Of a DNA stretch of 24,176 nucleotides, positions 16,013-23,177 are shown one piece after another. A model generated the notes under the pieces. That model made no database searches. It was not told the DNA's origin and saw nothing but the letters and a program-made list of their open reading frames with translations. The position numbers were made by a program, and so were the translations under genes. The first letter of the stretch is position 1; each line of letters starts with the position of its first letter. This DNA is from Anaerolineales bacterium UBA3082 (lineage in GTDB: Bacteria; Chloroflexota; Anaerolineae; UBA7937), in contig DFBK01000044.1 of the NCBI GenBank assembly GCA_002366595.1, positions 1 to 24,176 on the forward strand, read 5' to 3'.

Positions 16013-16044
16013 AGCGGACGGGGTCTGGCAGGGCCCCATCCGCT
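16013..16044 (+). other. Intercistronic hairpin in operon 2
   Basis: AGCGGACGGGG (16013-16023) pairs with CCCCATCCGCT (16034-16044) with one mismatch. It is placed like the 15-bp hairpin at 6102-6137, about 35 nt before the rhodanese start, with different sequence but a related GGTTAA/CGTTAA flank and GTGAGAGGAG downstream. Confidence 0.6.
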
Positions 16045-16078
16045 TCGCCGTTAAAGTTGTGAGAGGAGGCTAACTGAA

Positions 16079-16630
16079 GTGGTTACGCTTCATGAAAGTA
16101 GGCGCATAGTTGTTTGCATTTCCCTCGTTTCAGTTGTTCTGCTTGCGACGTCTTGTGCCCCGGCGGCCACACCGACCCCCACACCCTTGCCAACTGCTAC
16201 GCCAACGACCGCGCCGCTGCCAACCCCCACGCCAACGACTACCCCACCGGCCCTGCCTACCCCAACGCTGGCGAACGCTGGCATCCCTGCCTCCTACGAA
16301 AAGATCCAGCGCATCTCCCCTGAAGAGTTGAAGGCATTGATAGAGGGCGGGGCCTACATCATGGTGGTGGATAATCAGCCCGAAGGCGCTTACGAGATGG
16401 GGCATATCCCCGGGGCGGTCAACTTCCCCTGGGCGATGGAGATCACCGGGCCTGGGAACCTCCCCAAGGATAAACTGCTCGTCCTCTACTGCGCCTGCGC
16501 TCACGAAGAAGACGCTGGCGATGTGGCCATGAAACTCATCACAAACTTTGGCTACAAGAACATCATGCTCCTTGATGGGGGCTGGCTGCGCTGGGTAGAA
16601 CTAGATTACCCCGTTGAGGAAGGAGAGTGA
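16079..16630 (+). CDS. Rhodanese-like lipoprotein (Cys form)
   Basis: A 183-residue paralogue of the Sec rhodanese at 6167. The lipobox is LATSC (Cys26), followed by a Pro/Thr linker (about 30-64) and a rhodanese domain with ISPEELKALIEGGAYIMVVD, GHIPGAVNFPW, the loop LLVLYCACAHEEDA (Cys138-Ala-Cys140) and the C-terminal LLDGGWLRWVELDYP. It has no in-frame UGA: Cys140 stands where the paralogue has Sec160. The GTG at 16079 follows GAGAGGAGG. The signal-peptide DNA is much more similar between the two genes than the catalytic part. The next gene starts 3 nt after its stop. I infer the same extracytoplasmic sulfur/redox role within operon 2. Confidence 0.9.
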   Translation: MVTLHESRRIVVCISLVSVVLLATSCAPAATPTPTPLPTATPTTAPLPTPTPTTTPPALPTPTLANAGIPASYEKIQRISPEELKALIEGGAYIMVVDNQPEGAYEMGHIPGAVNFPWAMEITGPGNLPKDKLLVLYCACAHEEDAGDVAMKLITNFGYKNIMLLDGGWLRWVELDYPVEEGE

Positions 16631-16633
16631 GGT

Positions 16634-17266
16634 GTGAATAGAAGGTTATTGCTTGGGCTAGTAGTGGCCTTGTTGGCTGCCTTGAGCCTCTCGGCCTGTG
16701 GGGGGGGCGGGGCTCCCGCAGGGGAGACGCCAGAGGTTTCATTGGGGCCAGTTCAGTTGAACCCCCACCCCGCAAGCCTAGAGGGTAAAACTGTCCTGCT
16801 GCGCTGGAACGGAAAGCCCAATGGCGATAAGCTGCTTACCAGGGTGGCGGAACTCCTCACCGAGCAGGTGAAGGGTGTAAAAATCGTCAAGATGTGGGAG
16901 GTGGATCCCGATACCGCCATCATCTCCAGCACTTCAGAGGTGAGCGAGGAGATTACAGAGAAGATAGCCACACAGAAGCCAGACCTCGTGATCGCCTCCC
17001 AGTGTGATTGAGGACACTGTACCTCATGGCTGGTCGTTGACCAGCTCAGAGTTGAACAGAAAGGCATCCCTACGGTTACCATTGCCACTACCGCTTTTGA
17101 GGAACTGGTAATGTCAACCCTGCAGGAGCAGGGTGTCTCGGAGATGGCCTTGGTCATCGTCGAACACCCCATCGCTGGCCATAACTTGGAAGCGATTCGG
17201 AAGAAGGCAGACCAGGCGTTCCCGGACATCCTCAAGGCGGCAACTGAATGGCAGCCCACAGAGTAA
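16634..17266 (+). CDS. UGHC-motif selenoprotein lipoprotein, stand-alone UGSC-like domain (Sec at UGA 17009-17011)
   Basis: The GTG at 16634, 3 nt after the rhodanese stop, begins a lipoprotein signal with lipobox LSAC (Cys22). The frame meets TGA at 17009-17011 and runs on to TAA at 17266: 210 residues with Cys124-Asp-Sec126-Gly-His-Cys129. The region LEGKTVLLRWNGKPNGDKLL mirrors LAGKKIGLYWNGKEGTDVFF in the UGSC protein, so this is the N-terminal Sec domain without the large C-terminal domain. After the UGA the protein continues with GIPTVTIATTAFEELVMST and ALVIVEHPIAGHN. A 7-bp stem-loop follows the UGA. It has no counterpart in operon 1. Known UGxC relatives suggest a Sec/Cys active site; the reaction is unknown. 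Calling the UGA a stop would remove 85 residues of well-formed protein. Confidence 0.87.
17029..17045 (+). promoter_or_regulatory. Candidate bacterial SECIS element
   Basis: GCTGGTC (17029-17035) and GACCAGC (17039-17045) form a perfect stem with loop GTT, beginning 24 nt after the UGA. Opening the top pair would give a larger GU-containing loop. Confidence 0.75.
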
Positions 17267-17305
17267 ACACATCCAAATGACACTATTCATCTCAGGAGGA
17301 CGAAA

Positions 17306-17830
17306 ATGGCCGAAGTAGAAGCCGTATCAAGTGAGAAGTCTGGTTGGTTCCAAGCGTTGGTGAAAAATCGCTATCTGACCCTCGCCTTCCGTTTAATCCT
17401 GGCGGCGACTTTCCTCACCTCCTCATATGGCAAACTTGTGGACATCGAGCGCTACTCGGTGGACGCAGTGTACGATTTCGGCATCCTGCCCATGGCCCTG
17501 GCGCGTCCTTTCGGACTGGTGATGCCCTACTTGGAATTGCTTTGTGCCCTTGGCTTGCTCTTTGGCGTCCTAACCAGGCTATCGGCCCTGGGGATAGCCC
17601 TGATGAGCCTCTGTTTCTTTATCGCCAAAGCGATCGTGCTGGCCCAGGGGCGGAGCATCTACTGCGGCTGCTTCGGGGCCGTGGTGGACACCTTGGCCTC
17701 GCAGTCCATCTTCCTCGATATCCCGATGATGCTGCTGGCTATTCAGGTTATGCTATTCCGAAAGCACTTCCTCGCCATAGGGGCTTTGCTCCCTAGGAGG
17801 TGGAAAGAGAAGTTGCGCCCCATTTGGTAA
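17306..17830 (+). CDS. MauE/DoxX-like integral membrane protein
   Basis: A 174-residue paralogue of the protein at 6848, with about four helices: LTLAFRLILAATFLTSSYGK, PFGLVMPYLELLCALGLLFG, LSALGIALMSLCFFIAKAIV and a last near FLDIPMMLLAIQVMLF. The motif SIYCGCFGA precedes the last helix, as in the paralogue (VPCGCFPG). The ATG at 17306 has AGGAGG about 9 nt upstream. It closes operon 2 after the UGHC lipoprotein. The last codons (ALLPRRWKEKLRPIW) are identical in both paralogues while the rest has diverged, marking the right-hand border of the shared flank. A thiol/selenol-handling membrane partner is an inference from MauE. Confidence 0.84.
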   Translation: MAEVEAVSSEKSGWFQALVKNRYLTLAFRLILAATFLTSSYGKLVDIERYSVDAVYDFGILPMALARPFGLVMPYLELLCALGLLFGVLTRLSALGIALMSLCFFIAKAIVLAQGRSIYCGCFGAVVDTLASQSIFLDIPMMLLAIQVMLFRKHFLAIGALLPRRWKEKLRPIW

Positions 17831-17881
17831 TCGTATATGATATGCGGGGGTGATTGAGTCCCGGTGGGCTCCGCGGTCTTC

Positions 17882-17902
17882 TCCCACGGGATCCTGTAAG
17901 GA
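17882..17902. repeat. GGATCC repeat inserted in the anticodon loop
   Basis: 21 nt beginning TCCCACGGGATCCTGTAAGG. It is nearly the reverse complement of the insertion at 17923-17944, so the two could pair as a long helix. Confidence 0.8.
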
Positions 17903-17922
17903 AAAACCGTTGTGGCGGCGTG

Positions 17923-17944
17923 TCCTTACAGGATCCCTGTGGGA
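17923..17944. repeat. GGATCC repeat inserted in the variable arm
   Basis: 22 nt beginning TCCTTACAGGATCCCTGTGG, in the opposite orientation to the insertion at 17882-17902. Confidence 0.8.
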
Positions 17945-17965
17945 AGAGCGTTGCTAGGTGGGTTC

Positions 17966-17988
17966 CCTTCTCTACGCTCAGGACAGGC
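17966..17988. repeat. Third insertion, in the T loop of the tRNA copy
   Basis: 23 nt ending CTCAGGACAGGC. It lacks GGATCC and resembles instead the CAGGACAGGC words in the GC-rich patch at 18060-18240, suggesting a second repeat family. Confidence 0.65.
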
Positions 17989-18024
17989 GACTCCCATCCA
18001 CTCCCGCCATTTGCATATCTAAAA

Positions 18025-18044
18025 GGCCACTCATCCGAGTGGCC
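18025..18044 (+). terminator. Terminator-like hairpin after operon 2
   Basis: GGCCACTC (18025-18032) and GAGTGGCC (18037-18044) form a perfect stem with loop ATCC. The stem is preceded by AAAA and followed by TCGACTATTTT, so the T-run is displaced and the terminator may be weak. Confidence 0.55.
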
Positions 18045-18059
18045 TCGACTATTTTGGTG

Positions 18060-18240
18060 GTGGCAGCCTGTCCTGGCTGGGGTTGGCCAGGGATGTTACT
18101 ACCTGCCACGGGAGTGACGAGTCCAACCTTGGCTGTCAGCCTGCCCCCCGGCCCCTGGCCTGTCACGCGCCAGGACAGGCTGGCAAGTACCGGGGCAGGC
18201 TGGCACGGGGCAGGCCAGGGAAGGTAGCTCCTGATAGCAC
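18060..18240. repeat. GC-rich patch of overlapping inverted repeats
   Basis: GCCTGTCCTGGC (18066-18077) recurs inverted as GCCAGGACAGGC (18169-18180). Nested words CAGGCTGGC, GGGGCAGG and CCTGGC/GCCAGG are repeated many times. No convincing gene is seen. It may be another short palindromic element cluster or a strong structure between the convergent operon 2 and glycosyltransferase genes. Confidence 0.55.
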
Positions 18241-18261
18241 TGAGTCTTACCTGTTGCCCCC

Positions 18262-18984
18262 CTAGTCTCTCTTGTGATATAGCCCCCTCCAATCATTCAG
18301 CCTAATCTTGATCACCTCCGTGAACATGCCTATGGAATCTCGGATGGGGTGGACGCGGGAGTTAGCGCTGTAATACCAGTCGATGGGGACTTCCACAATC
18401 ACACACCCTCGCTTCTGGGCGATGAACAGCACCTCCACATCGAACCCCCAGCCGTCCATGGTCTGACAACTGAAAACCTCCTGTGCCGCCTCCCTCCTGA
18501 AACATTTGAAGCCGCATTGGGTATCTTGAAAGCCTCGCACGGCGAAGAGCCTCACCATCCAGTTGAATACCCGCCCCATGAAATGGCGATAGGAGGGCTC
18601 ATCGTACCGCCGGGCCCCGGGGACCTCTCGCGAGGCGATGGCCACATCGTAACCCTCCAGGACCGGAGGTAAGAATTTATAGAGTTCCTCGATGGGCATA
18701 GAGAGATCAGCGTCGCAGATGAAGAGGTACTCCCCTCGCCCGGCGAGCATGCCTCTCTTCACGGCATGCCCCTTGCCCCGGTGCTCAGTTCGGATGAGGG
18801 AAAGGGTGGGGATCTCGATCATCATCTCCTCTACAACCTGCGCCGTCCCATCCTCGCTCCCATCGTCGACGACAATCACCTCGCTGGTGTACTCCTGCTT
18901 CCCCAAGTAGCCCACGATCCGGCATAGGCTATCGGGAAGCCTCTGCTCCTCGTTATAGGCGGGAACGATCACCGAAAGGAACAT
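18262..18984 (-). CDS. Family 2 glycosyltransferase, polyprenol-phosphate sugar synthase type
   Basis: A 240-residue GT-A glycosyltransferase: N-terminal SVIVPAYNEEQRLPDSL, nucleotide-sugar motif VIVVDDGSEDGT (about 36-47), DxD-containing FICDADLSMP (about 88-97), then DTQCGFKCFRREAAQEVF and EVPIDWYYSANSRVHP. This pattern fits dolichyl/undecaprenyl-phosphate glucose or mannose synthases (DPM1/ALG5 type), which load a sugar onto a polyprenyl phosphate on the cytoplasmic face. No C-terminal membrane helices are present. The ATG at 18984 starts directly at the conserved strand. It lies 97 nt downstream of another glycosyltransferase on the same strand. The sugar donor is not determined. Confidence 0.9.
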   Translation of the reverse strand: MFLSVIVPAYNEEQRLPDSLCRIVGYLGKQEYTSEVIVVDDGSEDGTAQVVEEMMIEIPTLSLIRTEHRGKGHAVKRGMLAGRGEYLFICDADLSMPIEELYKFLPPVLEGYDVAIASREVPGARRYDEPSYRHFMGRVFNWMVRLFAVRGFQDTQCGFKCFRREAAQEVFSCQTMDGWGFDVEVLFIAQKRGCVIVEVPIDWYYSANSRVHPIRDSIGMFTEVIKIRLNDWRGLYHKRD

Positions 18985-19081
18985 AAGCCCTCGTGCCCCA
19001 TGATAACCATACTCTCGCCCCTAGTCAAACAGAAAAAGAGGAAGAGAAGGATCTCTCCCCATCTTTTTTCTAGGCTCCGTC

Positions 19082-20053
19082 TTACCTCTCCAAAATAGCC
19101 GTCAGATACTCATCGGAGACCCTTCTCTTCTTCTGTACCAACCTTCTCTTGGGTAGCATTCGGGGCCAGGTGAGGAGCCCCGCTATCTGTCCTCGGAGCC
19201 TGGCTCTGGCCGCCTCCCCCCGCCAGGCTTTCAGGGCCTCCCAAGCGATGTGCAGTTGCGCCCTTAAAATGCGCGGCCAATGCCTAACCAGGAGGGAAGT
19301 GGGGTAATCTTTAGCCAGGAGGTAAAGAAAATTGCGCCCCACGTAATAACTAGCCAGGGGGCCCCCTCCCGTAGCGCTGAGACGATGGTAAGCCAGGGCA
19401 GTGGGTACATAGAGGCATCGATAGCCAGCCAACTGCGCGCGCCAAGCCAGGTCCACATCCTCACAGTAACTGACAAACTCCTCGTCTAAGACCTGGGGGG
19501 AGGCATCGGTCGGTAAGGCGATGGCATCCAACATAGAGCGACAGAAGAGAGATGCCGCCCCTCCAGGCCCAAAAACCCACTCCTCTTGGTCGAACTGTCC
19601 TTCGTCCTTCTGCCAAACCCCTCGGTTTCCCGGCACCCCATCGAGGCCATAAAAGTCTCCTGCCGCGTTGATCACCTCCCACCTATGGAAAAGCAACAAT
19701 TTAGGCGTGGCCATACCCGCCTCGGGATGTCGCTCCAGAGCGCCTACCAACTCCTCCAGCCACCGCGGGTCCGCTTCCACATCGTTATTGAAGAGGGCCA
19801 CCAATTCCCCTCTCGTGGCTCGAATGCCGATATTGACCGCCTTGGCGAAACCGAGGTTGGCTTCTAAGGCTATCACCTGCACCCAAGGGTAATCCCTATT
19901 CAGGATAGCCAGCGAGTCATCGGTGGAGCCATTATCCACCAAGATCACCTCGAAGTGGGGGTAACTCTGCCCCCAAAGCGAGTTGAGACAAGTAGGGAGA
20001 TACTCCGCCTTATTCCAATGGGGGATGATGATACTAACCAAGGGGTTAACCAT
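19082..20053 (-). CDS. Family 2 glycosyltransferase, rhamnosyltransferase-like
   Basis: A 323-residue GT2 enzyme: VSIIIPHWNKAEYLPTCLNS at the N-terminus, VILVDNGSTDDSL, the metal-binding segment ALFNNDVEADPRWL, and the acceptor/catalytic region SYCEDVDLAWRAQLAGYRCL. This layout is typical of WbbL-like rhamnosyltransferases that build cell-surface polysaccharides. The ATG at 20053 overlaps the upstream RmlD stop by 8 nt and follows GGAACGGAG; an in-frame ATG at 20077 would overlap more and adds nonconserved residues. Next to rmlD, a dTDP-rhamnose donor is plausible but not proven. Confidence 0.88.
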   Translation of the reverse strand: MVNPLVSIIIPHWNKAEYLPTCLNSLWGQSYPHFEVILVDNGSTDDSLAILNRDYPWVQVIALEANLGFAKAVNIGIRATRGELVALFNNDVEADPRWLEELVGALERHPEAGMATPKLLLFHRWEVINAAGDFYGLDGVPGNRGVWQKDEGQFDQEEWVFGPGGAASLFCRSMLDAIALPTDASPQVLDEEFVSYCEDVDLAWRAQLAGYRCLYVPTALAYHRLSATGGGPLASYYVGRNFLYLLAKDYPTSLLVRHWPRILRAQLHIAWEALKAWRGEAARARLRGQIAGLLTWPRMLPKRRLVQKKRRVSDEYLTAILER

Positions 20054-20879
20054 CGCTCCGTTCCTGGAAGTAAGCAACCAGGGCCTCTGGCCAAGGCCGC
20101 AGCCGGATCCCCAACTTGGCAGCCCGGATGTTGGCTAAAACAGCGTGGGGCGGCGGCTTAGCCAGTCGGGGGTAACTTTCCGCTGGATACAACGGGAACT
20201 CCCCCCTCCCCCCCAGATCCAATATCGCTCTGGCGAACTCATACCGGGAGCAACTCCCCTCATTGGTCAGATGATAGATGCCATATTGGGGATGTCGAAC
20301 CAAGCGGGATATGCCCTCCGCTAGATCACGGGTGTAGGTAGGGGAACCCACCTCTGTAACTACATAGTGAAGTTCGGGGCGCTCCTCAGCCAGTTGTAGC
20401 ACCTTCTCCACGAAGTTCCTGCCCCCGGGGCCATATAACCAAGCGGTGCGCACGATGTAGTAATGGCGCAAGAGTTCTTGAACGTGCCTCTCTCCTTCCA
20501 GTTTCGACTCCCCATAGATATTGATGGGGTGGGGCTCATCGCTCTCCAGGTACGGCTCATCTTTTGTACCCTCGAAGACGTAATCGGTGCTGATGCAAAC
20601 CATAGTCGCCTTGCAGCGCTGGCAAGCCAGGGCCACCTTCCTCGTCCCCTGACCGTTTACCGAGAAGGCAGCATCTGGATCCCTCTCGCAGCCATCCACA
20701 TCGGTCATGGCTGCAGCATGGATGACCAAATCAGGAGCCCATCGGACAAGGAAGGAGATCGTCTCCTCGCTAGTGATATCCCACGGGGGCAAATCCAAGA
20801 GGAGCATCTCCTGAGCAGCAAAAACCTGTTGTAGGCTTCTACCTAACTGTCCCTCGGCTCCGGTGATGGCTAGGCGCAT
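20046..20879 (-). CDS. rmlD: dTDP-4-dehydrorhamnose reductase
   Basis: This cytoplasmic SDR enzyme carries out the last step of dTDP-L-rhamnose synthesis, reducing dTDP-4-dehydrorhamnose with NAD(P)H. The 277 residues show the nucleotide-binding ITGAEGQLGRSL, VIHAAAMTDVDGCERDPDAA, VNGQGTRKVALAC, CISTDYVFEGTK, the catalytic INIYGESKLEGE (YxxxK) and VRTAWLYGPGGRNFV. The ATG at 20879 is chosen because MRLAITG begins the fold, AGGGAAAAG precedes it, and the predicted -10 (TATAAT on the minus strand) covers the alternative ATG at 20894. It is first in a three-gene minus-strand set with two glycosyltransferases. Confidence 0.93.
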   Translation of the reverse strand: MRLAITGAEGQLGRSLQQVFAAQEMLLLDLPPWDITSEETISFLVRWAPDLVIHAAAMTDVDGCERDPDAAFSVNGQGTRKVALACQRCKATMVCISTDYVFEGTKDEPYLESDEPHPINIYGESKLEGERHVQELLRHYYIVRTAWLYGPGGRNFVEKVLQLAEERPELHYVVTEVGSPTYTRDLAEGISRLVRHPQYGIYHLTNEGSCSRYEFARAILDLGGRGEFPLYPAESYPRLAKPPPHAVLANIRAAKLGIRLRPWPEALVAYFQERSDG

Positions 20880-20893
20880 CTTTTCCCTAGGCA

Positions 20894-20899
20894 ATTATA
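20894..20899 (-). promoter_or_regulatory. Probable -10 box for rmlD
   Basis: TATAAT on the minus strand lies 15-20 nt upstream of the rmlD ATG, so the leader would be very short. No clear -35 box is seen. Confidence 0.4.
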
Positions 20900-20929
20900 C
20901 CAATCTCAGGGCAGAAGTGGTAGCCAGGC

Positions 20930-20957
20930 TTGCTCTTCCTGGAGATAGTGGTAAAAT
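20930..20957 (+). promoter_or_regulatory. Probable promoter for the chloride channel gene
   Basis: TTGCTC (20930-20935), 16-nt spacer and TAAAAT (20952-20957), followed by AGGAG (20984-20988) and the GTG at 20998. It lies in the short divergent interval with rmlD. Confidence 0.5.
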
Positions 20958-20997
20958 CTTTTGCGTCTCTCTACGAACGGTTCAGGAGAAAGCATCG

Positions 20998-23052
20998 GTG
21001 AAGGAATCTCAGAACGAAACGTTTACCTCCCGGCTCAGGAGTGAGCATCTCACCAGCCGCCTAGCCCGCCAACTTGACCGCTGGCAACTGACAGAGACCA
21101 CGGTTCTCATAGGCACGGCCCTCATAGTGGGAATAGGAAGTGGTTTTGGAGCCATCCTCTTCCGCTGGATGATCGCCTCTTTCCAATACCTCGCCTTCGA
21201 GGGAGGCAAACAACTTCTCGGCTTCCTGGGGCGTTATTATCTGATCCTAATCCCTGCCCTAGGAGGTCTAATTGTTGGCCCTTTGATCTACTTCCTCGCT
21301 CGTGAGGCTAAGGGGCATGGCGTCCCTGAGGTGATGGAAGCCGTGGCCTTAAGAGGGGGGCGGATTCGCCCCATCGTGGCAGTCATCAAGTCTCTAGCTT
21401 CCTCCATCTGCATTGGGACCGGGGGTTCCGTGGGAAGAGAGGGACCCATCGTCCAGATCGGCTCCGCCTTGGGCTCCACTTTGGGGCAACTCCTCCACTT
21501 CTCCGACGATCGGATCAGGAACCTAGTGGCCTGTGGAGCGGCGGGAGGGATCGCCGCCACCTTTAACGCCCCTATCGCCGGAGCTCTCTTCGCCTCAGAG
21601 GTAATATTGGGGGAATTCACCGCCACCTACTTCAGCAGTGTGGTCATCTCCTCCATCACCGCCACTGTCATCAGCCACATCTTCTTGGGAAACTCCCCGG
21701 CCTTCAAAGTCCCCCCTTACTCTATCGTCAGCCCTTGGGAATTGGGATTCTATGCCATCTTAGGCATCCTCGCTTCTTTCGTGGCTGTCCTTTTCGTCAT
21801 CACCCTATATAAAGCCGAGGATATCTTCGACGCTTGGAAGGTTCCCGAATATCTGAAGCCCGCTGCCGGAGGCCTTTTACTAGGCCTCGTGGGACTCTAT
21901 TTCCCCCAGATATTTGGCATGGGCTACGAGTTCATTGAAAATGCCCTCCTAGATCAGATCGCTGTCCTTTTGCTCATAGTCCTCATCTTCTTGAAGGTCC
22001 TAGCCACCTCTTTGACTCTCGGTTCCGGCGGATCGGGAGGGGTATTCGCCCCCTCTCTTTTCATCGGCTCCATGCTGGGTGGAGTCTTTGGAAAAGCAGT
22101 CCATAGTTGGTTCCCCTCCGCCACCGCTTCACCCGGGGCTTACGCTTTAGTGGGAATGGCTGCCGTTTTCGCTGGCGCGGCTCGCGCCCCTATCACTTCC
22201 ATCCTCATCCTCTTCGAGATGACCAGCGACTACCGCATCATCCTCCCCTTGATGCTGGCTACCGTTATCAGCACCATCCTAACGGAACGGCTCTGCAAGG
22301 AATCTATATATACCCTAAAACTAGTCAGGAGGAGCATCCGACTACAACGGGGGCGGGATATTGACGTTATGCAGGGGGTCCTAGTTGAGGAGGCTATGAC
22401 CACTAACCCAGACACCATCCCTTGGGATATGAGATTAGATGAGTTGGGGAACGAGTTCCAACGCACCCACCATCACGGCTTTCCGGTCCTCGATGCAGAA
22501 GGTAAATTGTACGGAGTGGTCACCATACGAGATCTAGAGCGTGCCTTGCGAAGAGGTAAAGAGGCCAGCAACCTCAAAGCGGGAGATCTCGCTACCACTT
22601 CCCTCCTCACCGTCTATCCCGACGAGCCCCTTTGGGTGGCCCTCAAGAGGTTAGGGGTAAGAGATGTGGGACGCTTGCCCGTGGTCGATCGCGGAGACCC
22701 GAAGAAACTCTTAGGGATGGTGCGACGGAACGACATCATTCGGGCCTACAATTTGGCCATCATGCGCCGCCAAGAACTCCAACACCGCATGGATCGACTG
22801 CGTCTGGGGAGGGTGACGGGTGTGGAGTTTGTGGAGGTAGAAGTGGGCCCAGATTCACCTGCGGTAGGCAAGCGGGTAAAGGACCTCGGCGTACCAGAGG
22901 ATTGTATCATCGTCTCTGTGCGGCGGAATCGGCAGATCCTAATCCCCCACGGGGATACCTCCATCGAGGCCGGAGACAAAGTGGTGGCTTTCGCTGCCAG
23001 TGAGTCGCTTCCCCAAGTGTGGAAAGAACTGACGGGGAAGAGCAAAGGGTGA
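20998..23052 (+). CDS. ClC-family chloride channel/antiporter with CBS pair and TrkA-C domain
   Basis: A 684-residue membrane protein. The ClC core (about 30-440) shows the selectivity motifs GHGVPEVMEA, GTGGSVGREGPIVQIGSALG (with the gating glutamate in GREGP) and GSGGSGGVFAPSLFIGSMLG. After the core are two CBS domains (about 460-590; VEEAMTTNPDTIPWDMRLDE and HHGFPVLDAEGKLYGVVTIR), and then a TrkA-C/RCK C-terminal domain (about 604-680; EFVEVEVGPDSPAVGKRV, GDTSIEAGDKVVAFA). Chloride or fluoride transport controlled by nucleotide or ligand binding is likely. I prefer the GTG at 20998 with AGGAG 9 nt upstream; the in-frame extension from 20863 would run over the divergent promoter. The added TrkA-C domain is less usual but known in bacterial ClC proteins. 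Confidence 0.94.
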   Translation: MKESQNETFTSRLRSEHLTSRLARQLDRWQLTETTVLIGTALIVGIGSGFGAILFRWMIASFQYLAFEGGKQLLGFLGRYYLILIPALGGLIVGPLIYFLAREAKGHGVPEVMEAVALRGGRIRPIVAVIKSLASSICIGTGGSVGREGPIVQIGSALGSTLGQLLHFSDDRIRNLVACGAAGGIAATFNAPIAGALFASEVILGEFTATYFSSVVISSITATVISHIFLGNSPAFKVPPYSIVSPWELGFYAILGILASFVAVLFVITLYKAEDIFDAWKVPEYLKPAAGGLLLGLVGLYFPQIFGMGYEFIENALLDQIAVLLLIVLIFLKVLATSLTLGSGGSGGVFAPSLFIGSMLGGVFGKAVHSWFPSATASPGAYALVGMAAVFAGAARAPITSILILFEMTSDYRIILPLMLATVISTILTERLCKESIYTLKLVRRSIRLQRGRDIDVMQGVLVEEAMTTNPDTIPWDMRLDELGNEFQRTHHHGFPVLDAEGKLYGVVTIRDLERALRRGKEASNLKAGDLATTSLLTVYPDEPLWVALKRLGVRDVGRLPVVDRGDPKKLLGMVRRNDIIRAYNLAIMRRQELQHRMDRLRLGRVTGVEFVEVEVGPDSPAVGKRVKDLGVPEDCIIVSVRRNRQILIPHGDTSIEAGDKVVAFAASESLPQVWKELTGKSKG

Positions 23053-23113
23053 TGTGACAATGAGAAAGGGTTATCCTCCCACCTCGTGAAGCACCTATCA
23101 CCAGATGGCTTGA

Positions 23114-23144
23114 AAAAAGGCCACGTCCTTCAGAAGGTCTTTTT
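23114..23144. terminator. Bidirectional intrinsic terminator
   Basis: AAAAAGGCC (23114-23122) pairs with GGTCTTTTT (23136-23144), nine pairs with one wobble, T-runs on both strands. It lies between the convergent ClC and flippase-like genes and can serve both. Confidence 0.75.
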
Positions 23145-23177
23145 GCTTAAGTTAGAGGTAGGAACCGAAAGGAGTGG

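Larger units (their letters stand above)
17846..18006 (+). pseudogene. tRNA-Sec copy interrupted by three short insertions
   Basis: The sequence repeats the intact tRNA-Sec at 7372 but carries three blocks of extra bases. 17882-17902 (21 nt) splits the anticodon between C and A. 17923-17944 (22 nt) lies in the variable arm. 17966-17988 (23 nt) lies in the T loop after GGTTC. Removing them restores the full tRNA sequence almost exactly. The first two insertions are nearly reverse complements of each other and belong to the GGATCC repeat family; the third is a CAGGACAGGC type. Unspliced, the RNA cannot fold as a tRNA, so I call it a pseudogene. Excision at the RNA level would be unprecedented for bacteria. 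Confidence 0.85.

Noticed and set aside
17846..18006. Functional intron-containing tRNA
   Set aside because: No group I intron features are present, the insertions are about 22 nt and match dispersed repeats, and an intact copy exists; kept only as a remote option to test.
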